Shown here piece by piece: positions 24,402-32,334 of a DNA stretch of 64,000 nt. This DNA is from Halohasta litorea (GTDB taxonomy: Archaea > Halobacteriota > Halobacteria > Halobacteriales > Haloferacaceae), in assembly GCF_024494645.1 (NCBI RefSeq), contig NZ_JANHDJ010000006.1, forward strand, positions 124,001 to 188,000, read 5' to 3'. The notes beneath the pieces are model-generated. The model worked only from the letters and a program-made list of their open reading frames with translations. It searched no databases and was not told where the DNA came from. Each line of letters starts with the position of its first letter. Positions within the stretch are counted from its first letter, which is position 1. The translations under genes were made by a program, and so were the position numbers.

Positions 24402-24947
24402 ATGCGACGACGAGAGCTGCTCTCAACCTCGGTTATAGTCATCGGTGGGTTATCGGGCTGTCTCAATAGGATCCCCCTCATCGGGATGACTCCAGAGGAG
24501 GTGGTTACTGAATTCTACGAGGCACAATTCGCTCTCGACGTAGAGACCGCCAATTCACACATCCACCCCGAAAGCCAGATCAGAGAGATCACCGCCCAAG
24601 ACGCCAAGAGAACGCAAATCAATGAGCATAGCCTCATTAGCGTCACGAACACGGGGGCTGAATTGGAGGAAGAAGAGTTCTTCTTAAATGAATCAGAAGT
24701 CGCAGAAGAACTAGAAGACCTCCGAGAGTATCAAGACGGGACTGAAGGAGAAAATGTAGTCATACAAGAGGAAATTGAGCGATACGAGAACGGGACAACC
24801 CCACAAGTCGCAACCGTGTCCGGTATGGCTGAAGTCGAAGTGGTCCTTGATTTGATCGAGAACGGCCGCCGCCGCCGGCCCACCAGGACGGTTGTGCTGA
24901 TCAAGGATGGAAACGGCTGGAAGATCTGGACGATCAGCTCCGAGTAG
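24402..24947 (+). CDS. Tat lipoprotein with NTF2-like body, 181 aa
   Basis: MRRRELLSTS, a hydrophobic stretch and the lipobox LSGC (Cys near 20) indicate export and lipid anchoring. The mature region begins MTPEEVVTEFYEAQFALDVETANSHIHP, the helix pattern of NTF2-like or DUF4878-like lipoproteins, and ends in a strand pair VVLIKDGNGWKIWTI, where W and K are typical. The middle 60 residues are very acidic. It is divergent from tbp with 97 bp between the starts. Confidence 0.75.
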   Translation: MRRRELLSTSVIVIGGLSGCLNRIPLIGMTPEEVVTEFYEAQFALDVETANSHIHPESQIREITAQDAKRTQINEHSLISVTNTGAELEEEEFFLNESEVAEELEDLREYQDGTEGENVVIQEEIERYENGTTPQVATVSGMAEVEVVLDLIENGRRRRPTRTVVLIKDGNGWKIWTISSE

Positions 24948-24951
24948 AGGT

Positions 24952-24984
24952 GTTTTTGAATCCCATGAGGGGTGAGGGATTAGA
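24952..24984 (+). promoter_or_regulatory. Class I promoter-like element
   Basis: GTTTTTGAATCCCATGAGGG followed by GTGAGGGATTAGA, immediately before the GTG start at 24985. The hexamer is 27-32 bp from the start codon. Confidence 0.6.
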
Positions 24985-25419
24985 GTGATTCAGAAAGAAA
25001 TCGGCTGGAACACCAGAGCGATGGCGATGCGTGGTCCACGAGATGGTATCGAGCCGTCGACCGCGTCGTGTGTCCTCCGCGAGTTCGCAAAGTGCCCCGA
25101 ATGCGGTAGTGGGATCGACCCCGACGTCACGGACGGCTTCTACGAGGACCGCGACGTGATCTGGACGAACAACCGAGGGCGAAACTCCGCCGCACACACC
25201 TGTGAGAACTGCGGGACGGAACTCCGGATGTTCGTTGAGGAGAAAGCCTTTGGGCGAATCGGACCCAGCCAGCTTCCAAAGAACGCAGAGGACTGGGAAG
25301 AGGTGACCTTCATTCCGATCGAAGACTCGTCTAACTACCTCGTGGTGAACACCAACCAGTTCTGGGTGACGCCCGAGCGCCCCCAGCCAGACTCGTCGAA
25401 AGAACAGACCACCGCGTAA
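24985..25419 (+). CDS. Zinc-ribbon protein, 144 aa
   Basis: Leaderless GTG start (24985) at the end of a class I promoter-like element; other in-frame ATGs at codons 13 and 15 are possible. It has two zinc knuckles, KCPECGSG (about 36-42) and TCENCGTEL (about 72-80), separated by an acidic aromatic loop. The C-terminal part is beta-rich and ends with a Glu/Gln/Ser tail. It is followed 9 bp later by another unknown gene and probably cotranscribed. Confidence 0.68.
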   Translation: MIQKEIGWNTRAMAMRGPRDGIEPSTASCVLREFAKCPECGSGIDPDVTDGFYEDRDVIWTNNRGRNSAAHTCENCGTELRMFVEEKAFGRIGPSQLPKNAEDWEEVTFIPIEDSSNYLVVNTNQFWVTPERPQPDSSKEQTTA

Positions 25420-25428
25420 CACTCAGAC

Positions 25429-26220
25429 ATGTCTTCAGAATCATCAGTGGCTGTCCAGCCGCAGGCTTTCCAGCACCAACCACACGACGGTGACTGTGCC
25501 TGCCCAATCCACCGGAATCGCCAACAAGACCCCTTCACCGCCCCGCTGGGGTTGCCCTTCTCGAATCACGTCCACGTTGAGTCCATCCCGCAGCAGTGGG
25601 CCGTCGACATCTACGATGAACACCACGGCTACATGGGCGGAAGCGACCTTCATAACGCCAATTTCACCCACCACGGGCTATTTTATCAGAACAATTTGAC
25701 CGGCGCGATTACGTGGAGGTACCCGCCGTTCTCGCTCAAAAAGCTCCACTTCGATACAGACGGTGAGTTGATGCCACAGCCGTACACGGAGTCGGACTTC
25801 GAAAAGCTCCCACCAGAGATGGAGTACCAAGCTCGCGACCTCTTTGAAGACATCTCTGAAGGCGACGTCGGCGAGTCCGTCGTCCTCGAGGGCGACAAGT
25901 TCGCAGAAGCGAATCGGATCTGTATCGGGGTCAAGATGGCCAACCTAGCCAGCTGCTCGCTCGCGGCCAGCCAGGAGACGTTCGTCGACTCCGAAGCATG
26001 TCCAGACTCGGTTGAGTACCTGATAACGTTCGTCCGAGCAGACTTCGAGGGCTCGATGATCAAGGCACTCCGGACGAAGGGGTGGCAGTGTCTCGGCTGG
26101 TCAATTCCGAAGCAGGCATCCAACCGCGACTACAAAGCGATCCGCGACCGATACAAGTGGGTCTTCGCCTGTCCCGTCGAGACCGTTCGAGAACAGGCGA
26201 TGCTAAGCGACTGGCGCTAA
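25429..26220 (+). CDS. Unknown protein, 263 aa
   Basis: ATG 25429, 9 bp after the zinc-ribbon gene. The N-terminus has a cysteine and histidine cluster (HQPHDGDCACPIHRN) that may bind metal. A His-rich segment (YDEHHGYMGGSDLHNANFTHHG) follows near residue 65. The C-terminal half is alpha/beta with more cysteines (LASCSLAA, SEACPD, QCLGW, FACP). The many His and Cys suggest metal binding, but no known motif matches. Confidence 0.62.
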   Translation: MSSESSVAVQPQAFQHQPHDGDCACPIHRNRQQDPFTAPLGLPFSNHVHVESIPQQWAVDIYDEHHGYMGGSDLHNANFTHHGLFYQNNLTGAITWRYPPFSLKKLHFDTDGELMPQPYTESDFEKLPPEMEYQARDLFEDISEGDVGESVVLEGDKFAEANRICIGVKMANLASCSLAASQETFVDSEACPDSVEYLITFVRADFEGSMIKALRTKGWQCLGWSIPKQASNRDYKAIRDRYKWVFACPVETVREQAMLSDWR

Positions 26221-26226
26221 ATCGAT

Positions 26227-26270
26227 TCTTGTCAATCGTTACAACGGCCACTCCGAACAGATTGACAAGA
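26227..26270. repeat. Perfect 11-bp inverted repeat, 22-bp spacer
   Basis: TCTTGTCAATC at 26227-26237 and GATTGACAAGA at 26260-26270, in the 69-bp gap between the gene ending at 26220 and ATG 26290. It could be an intergenic stem-loop ending or processing the upstream message, or an operator for the downstream gene. Confidence 0.65.
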
Positions 26271-26289
26271 GACACCTCACCAACACACA

Positions 26290-26682
26290 ATGACGACCAA
26301 ATCACTCCCAGAATGGAAGAAGAGCATCGGACAAATGGCTATCGCGACCGCGATCGAGACAGACGGGATCAAAGACACCAGCAACGTCGGGTGGGAAACT
26401 GACGAGCTCACAGTCGATACTGTGCTGCCGGTCAACGACCTGGCCGGCGGGGAAGCCGGCTTCGAAGTGGAAGCGTCGACGACCGCTACAGAGTCCGAGC
26501 AGATCACAAAGGCCCGGAAGAACCCGCCCGGTAAGGCACACCCGGCGGAGTACCGGAACCACGACGTCGAGGTCCACGTCCAGATTCAGTTCTTCCCCAG
26601 CCGGAACGACAACCTCGGGGCTGCCGAGGGGATGGTCCAGACCGAAGGAGGCGTCCCAGCGCCGCCGGGTTGTGGGTACTGA
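26290..26682 (+). CDS. Unknown protein, 130 aa
   Basis: ATG 26290 (MTTKSLPEWKKS). The N-terminal helix is followed by an acidic middle (DLAGGEAGFEVEAS) and a basic C-terminal region (ARKNPPGKAHPAEYRNHDVEVHVQIQFF), ending in PPGCGY. No family is recognised. It lies downstream of an 11-bp inverted repeat and 87 bp before the prepilin peptidase. Confidence 0.58.
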   Translation: MTTKSLPEWKKSIGQMAIATAIETDGIKDTSNVGWETDELTVDTVLPVNDLAGGEAGFEVEASTTATESEQITKARKNPPGKAHPAEYRNHDVEVHVQIQFFPSRNDNLGAAEGMVQTEGGVPAPPGCGY

Positions 26683-26769
26683 TCAGACAATATTCCCGAG
26701 AACGCCGGGAAGACCCCACTCTGACCAGTAGAATCATACCACCGGTCCGACTATCAGTAATGGTACGAC

Positions 26770-27780
26770 ATGATAGATGCCGATCCGGATCTACTTCGCC
26801 TCTTGGCGATCGCCCCGCTAGCGTGGGCCGCATGGAGCGACCACCACACCAGACGTGTCGACCGCCGGGTCTGGGCGGTCCTCATCTTTATCGGAGCTAT
26901 CGCCGCGGTCTGGCAGGTCGACCAAATCGCCCCTATCCACACAGTTGACGAGTACCGGATCCTCACACAGCTCATCATCGTCCCACCCGCGACCGGATTC
27001 CTCGCGATGGTTCTCTTCCGGACGGGAGCGTTCGGAGGAGCTGACGCGAAGGCGCTGTTCGCGCTCGGACTTGTGTTCCCGACCCCCATCGAGTACGCCC
27101 TACCGGCACTCTCCATACTGTTACCTATCTACCGGCCCCAGATCGCGCTTATCGCAATCGGATTCAACGCGATGTTGTTCGCTGTGCTCCTGTACCTCCT
27201 CAAGATGTGGGCACAGAACCTCAGACGTGGAGAGCGGGGCCTCGACCTGCTGATGACCGAAAAGGTCCCCGTCAGCAAGATCCCGGAAACGCCCGGACAG
27301 TTGCGGTGGACCGACGATACAGGAGAATCAAACACCCTCGATCTCGACGCACTCCGTATGTACCTCCGGTGGAAGAACGTCACTATAGAGGACATCCTTC
27401 AACACTCGGACGAGCACAGAACGCCCACCGAGATCGAAGCCGTCTACGAAATCGACGACGGTGTGGTTTACTCGGAGATCACCACAGGACACCCGCTTGC
27501 GTCAGAGGATTTCGATAGCCACGAGAATCCCACTATTGCCGACAGGAACGTCGCCATCGAGAAAGACGACGTGTGGGGGACAGAAACGTTTCTGGACTCG
27601 ATCACCCACACGGCATATGGGGCGTCACCAGACGACCTCCGGGGCGGCCTCGAGCACATACTGACCGCTCAGTCGGTACGGATCCAGCCAGCCTTCCCGC
27701 TTATCGTTCCGTTATTTCTCGGGGTTGTGGCCGCAGTCACCATCGGAGACATCATCGCGCTCTCAGCGGTATCTCTGTAA
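26770..27780 (+). CDS. Archaeal prepilin/pre-archaellin peptidase (PibD/ArlK type), 336 aa
   Basis: It has membrane segments from about residue 8 to 150. The two catalytic aspartates are visible: D24 in WSDHHTRRV and D92 in GAFGGADAK, the GxGD-type signature of A24 peptidases. After the last helix comes the haloarchaeal C-terminal extension with LLMTEKVPVSKIPETPG and LDLDALRMYLRWKN, and a final hydrophobic segment (about 310-334). It cleaves class III signal peptides of archaellins and pilins at the membrane. The archaellins at 3329-4926 on the same DNA are the obvious substrates. Confidence 0.92.
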   Translation: MIDADPDLLRLLAIAPLAWAAWSDHHTRRVDRRVWAVLIFIGAIAAVWQVDQIAPIHTVDEYRILTQLIIVPPATGFLAMVLFRTGAFGGADAKALFALGLVFPTPIEYALPALSILLPIYRPQIALIAIGFNAMLFAVLLYLLKMWAQNLRRGERGLDLLMTEKVPVSKIPETPGQLRWTDDTGESNTLDLDALRMYLRWKNVTIEDILQHSDEHRTPTEIEAVYEIDDGVVYSEITTGHPLASEDFDSHENPTIADRNVAIEKDDVWGTETFLDSITHTAYGASPDDLRGGLEHILTAQSVRIQPAFPLIVPLFLGVVAAVTIGDIIALSAVSL

Positions 27781-27782
27781 GT

Positions 27783-28193
27783 TCAGACTCCGAACTTCAC
27801 GGCTGCTTGGACAATCCCCAGTGAGAGGACACCAACGGCGTACATCCCCATTTCGACACGCCTGAACTCAGACCGGTCGATGTACCGGGTGTAAAGAGCC
27901 TCCCAAAAACCAGCACTAAAGGGGAGGTCACCCGCAGCATCGTGATCTCCATCCTCTTCGAAACCGTCCTCGCTTACTCGCGATCGCACATCTGTCTGAA
28001 GATAATCACCACGCAACACCGAGAACCCAATCGCGAGGATCACGAGGAGCAACCCAATCGCATGAAGCGAGCTTAGGTAGTGACCACCTTGAAGCGAGTA
28101 CGCGATCGACAGAAGACTCCCCACGGTGATCAGCACGTAGAAGTACACCGCATACGTCACAGTGCCTTTTCGGAGAGCTGACTGGCCTAGCAT
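27783..28193 (-). CDS. Small membrane protein, 136 aa
   Basis: Three hydrophobic segments are at about residues 12-33 (VTYAVYFYVLITVGSLLSIAY), 40-60 (LSSLHAIGLLLVILAIGFSVL) and 117-134 (GMYAVGVLSLGIVQAAV). Between the second and third lies an acidic cytosolic or external loop with YTRYIDRSEFRR. The function is unknown. It is convergent with the prepilin peptidase (2 bp apart) and has the same orientation as the jelly-roll array that follows. Confidence 0.68.
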   Translation of the reverse strand: MLGQSALRKGTVTYAVYFYVLITVGSLLSIAYSLQGGHYLSSLHAIGLLLVILAIGFSVLRGDYLQTDVRSRVSEDGFEEDGDHDAAGDLPFSAGFWEALYTRYIDRSEFRRVEMGMYAVGVLSLGIVQAAVKFGV

Positions 28194-28264
28194 ACCCTAT
28201 CCAAGCAGTACCCAACTAAAACCGTTTCCCCCAAGAAACCCCGACGATCAGACCGTAAGGAACC

Positions 28265-29014
28265 TCAACGAATAGAGCCCGTATTGTATAGATCAGACAC
28301 TCTTACCGAGGAGAGAGCTTCACCATAGATGCGTAGGTCGGCAATCATTCCATGGAGATAACCACCACCATCAGCCTTGTGACCTACTCGGAAGGTCCCC
28401 GAACCACCTGGACCATCATTCCCAGACATCGCTCCAACGGCCACCCCATCACGGTAGAACTGTGCTCTGCTATTCGAATCATCCCAAGCGATAAGACAGT
28501 GATACCACCTACCCAGCTCCCAAGACAACTGATTAGAGACGTAGCCATGGCCGAATGTTCCAAACCAGAGCGACCCATCAGCGTGTACATGAAATTGGTA
28601 AGCCCGCCCCTTGTGGACCATCGGAACGACATCGCCAATTCCGGATGTCACGTTCAACCACACTGAGATCGATGCGTCAGATGAAATCTGGAAGACCTCC
28701 CCGAAAGTGACCTCACCGTTACCGTCAAATCGCTTAGCATACTGACCAACTGGGGAATCCACACTATACCCCACAGAGGTTCCATCAACACCACCATTAT
28801 CTCCCCAAGAATCGGCTACATTTTGCTCAAACGCAAAACGAGATATGCCACTATCAGGCCGCTCAGCGATTTGATTTGGTGCTCGGGGGACCACACTACC
28901 ATCGACGATGTCGACGTTCTTACCCACCCCCTGATCCCAGTCTTGTATGCTGGACCACGAAGCATCATCACACCCGCGGCGGTCGCTCTTGAATCGACTC
29001 CCCTCACCAGTCAT
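28265..29014 (-). CDS. Jelly-roll array gene C: LamG-like protein, 249 aa
   Basis: Constant module with more changes than most: SRFKSDRRG, DDASW, DWDQG, KNVDIVDGSVVPR. The C-terminal part is a textbook LamG jelly roll: KRFDGNGEVTFGE, ASISVWLNV, VMVHKGRAYQ, WYHCLIAWDD, FYRDGVAVG, GMIADLRIYGEALS and a final LYNTGSI. It is the most diverged LamG-type member and the last gene of the block in transcription order. The class II box is 25 bp upstream and sits against the stop of gene D. Confidence 0.87.
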   Translation of the reverse strand: MTGEGSRFKSDRRGCDDASWSSIQDWDQGVGKNVDIVDGSVVPRAPNQIAERPDSGISRFAFEQNVADSWGDNGGVDGTSVGYSVDSPVGQYAKRFDGNGEVTFGEVFQISSDASISVWLNVTSGIGDVVPMVHKGRAYQFHVHADGSLWFGTFGHGYVSNQLSWELGRWYHCLIAWDDSNSRAQFYRDGVAVGAMSGNDGPGGSGTFRVGHKADGGGYLHGMIADLRIYGEALSSVRVSDLYNTGSIR

Positions 29015-29038
29015 ATTCTATCGGACCCCGCACGAGAG

Positions 29039-29054
29039 GTTAGGTCTTCCGCCC
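29039..29054 (-). promoter_or_regulatory. Array promoter box, gene C
   Basis: The coding strand reads GGGCGGAAGACCTAAC, 25 bp from ATG 29014 and directly after the stop codon of gene D. Confidence 0.6.
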
Positions 29055-29810
29055 TCACGGTGAACGATAGCCGACAAAATCCACGTAAGCAACTGAACTG
29101 TTACCATTCCGGTTGTTAAGTCCATACCCTATCCCCCCAGATGTAAGCCCACTATCTGTACCAGACATAGACCCCAACTCGGAGCCTTCAGAATCGAATA
29201 CTTTTACGAAATGGTCTCCGTCCGTACGCCAATCAACTTCAACTGTGAGCCATTCATTAGACGGGATATTCCGAGTGCTGCTGTTCGCGACCGTTCCCCC
29301 CGAGCGCCGGTTATCCAGCCGCATGGAATTATGCTTGTTCCGAAGTGTGACTCGGTATCCTGTACCGTTCGCCCGATCTCCCTGTTGAACACCATAGTAT
29401 AGATACAGCGCATTATTGTCTCCGTTTGGGAAGAGAACATGAAAAGTTGGGATGTCTCCCGCACTCGGATACGAGAATAAACCAGACGTCGACCCCAGTG
29501 CGAACACCCTTCCATTCGTAGCGATCCGAGCCAGGTTATCCCCCTCTAACGATCTTGAACTCTGAACCACGCTTGCGCTACCATTGTCCTTAGAGGAGTC
29601 TACAACGTACTCTGTGAGGCTTCCATCCTCAAAGTTGTCCGTGACAAAATCGAGGTCTTCGCCGCCCTCCGGAGGGGGTGTCGGTACCAGCCCCCCACCC
29701 GAGATTTCAACATTCTCAACCACGCCCGCCTTCCAATCCTCATCAGTTTTCCACGACGCCTCTCCTCGAGTCCGCCGATTGCTGGTGAACCGACTCAATT
29801 CGCCAGTCAT
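29055..29810 (-). CDS. Jelly-roll array gene D, second C-terminal type, 251 aa
   Basis: Start at ATG 29810 (MTGELSRFTSNRRTR), aligned with the family; upstream codons in frame are not conserved. The constant module is followed by DNFEDGSLTEYVVDS, the opener of a second beta-sandwich type shared with genes E to I. This type has a glycine-rich GTGYRVTLRN strand, an EWLTVEVDW strand, a D/E-rich turn (FDSEG) and a late SGGIGYG motif. It is probably a concanavalin-like fold distinct from LamG proper. No signal peptide is present, and the ligand is unknown. Confidence 0.86.
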   Translation of the reverse strand: MTGELSRFTSNRRTRGEASWKTDEDWKAGVVENVEISGGGLVPTPPPEGGEDLDFVTDNFEDGSLTEYVVDSSKDNGSASVVQSSRSLEGDNLARIATNGRVFALGSTSGLFSYPSAGDIPTFHVLFPNGDNNALYLYYGVQQGDRANGTGYRVTLRNKHNSMRLDNRRSGGTVANSSTRNIPSNEWLTVEVDWRTDGDHFVKVFDSEGSELGSMSGTDSGLTSGGIGYGLNNRNGNSSVAYVDFVGYRSP

Positions 29811-29834
29811 ATGCCCAATAACCAAGCAGAGAAG

Positions 29835-29850
29835 GTTATGTATTCCGGTG
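29835..29850 (-). promoter_or_regulatory. Array promoter box, gene D
   Basis: The coding strand reads CACCGGAATACATAAC, 25 bp from ATG 29810. Confidence 0.6.
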
Positions 29851-29890
29851 GGGACATAAGAAAGCAGTCCCCCACGTGAAAACCGGCTCA

Positions 29891-30634
29891 TCAGTTTATC
29901 GTGATGTAGTCTGTCCATGAATCGAGAGCGCCGTAATAACTTCCACTTGTGTTCAAACGCTGCTCCGCTAGTGTATTCTCAGTACCAACGTTGACTTTCT
30001 GTATCTGCGTAACAGACCCCGTAGCATCCATATCCGCTGTCACAGTCCGCTGAGCCCCCGACTCGAGGTCTTCAAAAGTGTACGTCACATCCTCTTGAGC
30101 GTAGTCGAAATCTAGACGCAGACGAACCCACTTACCGTATCCGTCACCGGAATACAGTTCATACCCACTTCCGCCGTCTACATAGATCCAAGCTGGGTTG
30201 CTAGTCCCAGCGCCGGCCACACGCCCACCGTCAGCATCTAGGAACTGGTAGCCATGCCCGTAGGATGAACCGGTCTCGCGCCAAAACAACTGAACAGTAG
30301 ACACACCCGCACCCAGACTGCGCTGGCCTAAAAGATAATCACGAGTAGACGTCCCAGAAGAAGCATGAAGGCTGTTTGAACCGTCATACGCACGGTTGCT
30401 TACAATCTTGACATTGCTGGTTTCAGACCACGCACCCAAACTCCCGTCTTCGAAGTTCTCAACTACATTACTGGGCTCACCGTCGCTTGATGGCGTCGAC
30501 CTGCGAGGCACCAAGCCACGGTCAACTACATCAACGTTTTCGGCTACACCCGCCCCCCAGTCTTCCGGATCAGCCCAAGACGCCCCTCTTCGGGTCCGCC
30601 GATCGCTGGTGAACCGGCTTGTTTTCTCACTCAT
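29891..30634 (-). CDS. Jelly-roll array gene E, second C-terminal type, 247 aa
   Basis: MSEKTSRFTSDRRTRRGASW, DWGAG, ENVDVVDRGLVPR form the constant module. ENFEDGSLGAWSET opens the second beta-sandwich type; later strands include VQLFWRETG, WIYVDGG, YGKWVRLRLDFDY and VTADMDATG, but the late GGIG motif is missing. It is the only complete member without the class II box; it starts 53 bp after the stop of gene F and is probably read from the promoter of F. A short inverted repeat (ACACCC with GGGTGT) lies in that gap. Confidence 0.86.
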   Translation of the reverse strand: MSEKTSRFTSDRRTRRGASWADPEDWGAGVAENVDVVDRGLVPRRSTPSSDGEPSNVVENFEDGSLGAWSETSNVKIVSNRAYDGSNSLHASSGTSTRDYLLGQRSLGAGVSTVQLFWRETGSSYGHGYQFLDADGGRVAGAGTSNPAWIYVDGGSGYELYSGDGYGKWVRLRLDFDYAQEDVTYTFEDLESGAQRTVTADMDATGSVTQIQKVNVGTENTLAEQRLNTSGSYYGALDSWTDYITIN

Positions 30635-30687
30635 ACATCAACACCCGCTGCGCGTGGGGTGTGGTAGAGGCTCAGATGCTAACTGGG

Positions 30688-31425
30688 TCATTCCCACCGC
30701 CTCACTTCATCGAATTGTCCTTGATGCTCATCGCTGTCCCCGCCATGGGAGAACCCGATCCCTCCGGCATCGAACGTGCCATCCGCAGTCGAGAAAGTCG
30801 CTAGCTCAACCCCCTCGGCATCGTTTATTCGGTATACCTCAGTCCCACCCACCCTCGGCTCAAACACCACCTCGTACCACGTGTCAAGCGACTGCGACAG
30901 AGATTTGGTCGCGATCTTGTCTGTTACTGGGGATTCACCGGCCCCACTCCTGAAAACAATGACGTTGTTATCGTCTTGTCGAAGCTCGATGTAGTACCCC
31001 CCAGGCGTCGCAGTTCCTTCCTGAGTCATGAAGATAATACCCGCCTCACGCTGATAGACAGTCGAGCTAGACACGCTCTTGTTCATGACCCACCCGCTGT
31101 AAACACCACCGCGTTCAACAGCCAGATCTGTCCGCGAAATCACGTTGTACTTGTCACCCATGAGCTCCATCGAGTGATCGCCCGCATACACGGGTGAACT
31201 CTGTATCGAAGCGTGTGTAGTCCCACCGCCGTACGCAGAGTTGAGCGACCCTCCTTCAAAACCCTCTAGCAGAACCCCAACCCCCACCGCGGGCCGGGGG
31301 ACTAAGCCACCCTCAACGATATCCAGATTTTCAGACACACCCGCTGCCCAGTCTCCATCGCCCGTCCACGACGCACCCTCACGGACACGCCGATCGCTCG
31401 TGAATCGGCTTTCTCCGCCTGTCAT
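30688..31425 (-). CDS. Jelly-roll array gene F, second C-terminal type, 245 aa
   Basis: Constant module MTGGESRFTSDRRVREGASW, DWAAG, ENLDIVEGGLVPR, then LEGFEGGSLNSAYGGG and a beta sandwich with VYAGDHSMELMGD, TPGGYYIELRQDDNN, WYEVVFEPRVGG, VYRINDAEGVELA and GGIGFSHGG near the end. The order of strands follows gene D. No catalytic residues are evident. Own class II box 25 bp upstream; probable start of a two-gene transcript with E. Confidence 0.87.
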   Translation of the reverse strand: MTGGESRFTSDRRVREGASWTGDGDWAAGVSENLDIVEGGLVPRPAVGVGVLLEGFEGGSLNSAYGGGTTHASIQSSPVYAGDHSMELMGDKYNVISRTDLAVERGGVYSGWVMNKSVSSSTVYQREAGIIFMTQEGTATPGGYYIELRQDDNNVIVFRSGAGESPVTDKIATKSLSQSLDTWYEVVFEPRVGGTEVYRINDAEGVELATFSTADGTFDAGGIGFSHGGDSDEHQGQFDEVRRWE

Positions 31426-31449
31426 AACCTATCTGACCAAGTACAGAGC

Positions 31450-31465
31450 GTTAGGTGTTCCGGTC
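31450..31465 (-). promoter_or_regulatory. Array promoter box, gene F
   Basis: The coding strand reads GACCGGAACACCTAAC, the exact consensus, 25 bp from ATG 31425. Confidence 0.7.
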
Positions 31466-31503
31466 AACCCCACCACCGAGCCGACAACAGCATCGAATAA
31501 CGA

Positions 31504-32256
31504 TCACGTCGTCAAGATCTCGTCCCAGTAGACCTCTTCATCAATTCCCGAACCACTCCCAGCCCCGTAGTAGTTACAAGCGAACCCGATTCCTCCCGCC
31601 ACGTATGTGGGGTCCAGCGCACTCAAAGACGCAATCTCCGATCCGCCAGAGCCCTCGACGACAACATCGATCTGGCCATTTTGCCCCCAAATAATCTGTA
31701 CCCGCAACCACTCGTCAGCTGGAGGTCTAATACCAACCGAATCCAACACAAACCCATCCCGAAGCAACTCTACACCGTTATTGTTCCTGTCGAGATTGAC
31801 GCAGTAGCCATCAGGGTAGGCAGACTCGGACTGAGCCGCAAAGTAGAACTGCGAGACAGGATCGCCAGCCGACGACGATTCAATATAATTCCGGTACGAG
31901 ATCACATCCCCCGCCTTCGGATAGTCATCAAGCCCGGACGTTGAAACAGCGAAGACCTCACTCGTGCGCTCCGGATGATCATCGCGAAGTGACCAACTAC
32001 CGTCGAACGCTCGCGCCTGAGTGACTTCCAACGGAGAATCAATATACCCGTATTCAGACAGCGAGCCACTCTCAAAGTCGTCGACGACATTACTGGGAAG
32101 CTCACCACTCTCGACAAGTTGATCTCGGGCCACCAACCCCCCATCAACGACGTCGACGTTCTCAGCAATCCCCGCCGCCCAATCGCTTTCGCTCTCCCAT
32201 GAAGTATCCCCGCGGAGACGCCGATCGCTGGTGAACCGACTCGATCCATCAGTCAT
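31504..32256 (-). CDS. Jelly-roll array gene G, second C-terminal type, 250 aa
   Basis: Constant module MTDGSSRFTSDRRLRGDTSW, DWAAG, ENVDVVDGGLVAR. The second part opens with DDFESGSLSEYGYIDS and continues with SWSLRDDHPERTSEVFAVS, DYPKAGDVISYRNYI, YPDGYCVNLDRNNNG, EWLRVQIIWGQNG and AGGIGFACN, closely following genes D and H. The leader and first codons are identical to those of gene H over more than 70 bp, while the rest differs, implying recent exchange or copying of the 5' cassette. Confidence 0.87.
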   Translation of the reverse strand: MTDGSSRFTSDRRLRGDTSWESESDWAAGIAENVDVVDGGLVARDQLVESGELPSNVVDDFESGSLSEYGYIDSPLEVTQARAFDGSWSLRDDHPERTSEVFAVSTSGLDDYPKAGDVISYRNYIESSSAGDPVSQFYFAAQSESAYPDGYCVNLDRNNNGVELLRDGFVLDSVGIRPPADEWLRVQIIWGQNGQIDVVVEGSGGSEIASLSALDPTYVAGGIGFACNYYGAGSGSGIDEEVYWDEILTT

Positions 32257-32280
32257 ACACTCCTCATTTCAGAGAGAGGC

Positions 32281-32296
32281 GTTAGGTGTTCCGGTC
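32281..32296 (-). promoter_or_regulatory. Array promoter box, gene G
   Basis: Exact consensus GACCGGAACACCTAAC on the coding strand, 25 bp from ATG 32256; identical surroundings to gene H. Confidence 0.7.
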
Positions 32297-32334
32297 AAAA
32301 ACTGCCGTGAAAGACCAAGAGGCCGGGGAGACGC

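Noticed and set aside
26082-26402. Plus-strand frame of 106 codons across the 26227-26270 inverted repeat
   Set aside because: Basic composition, overlaps two better supported genes and covers a structured intergenic region.
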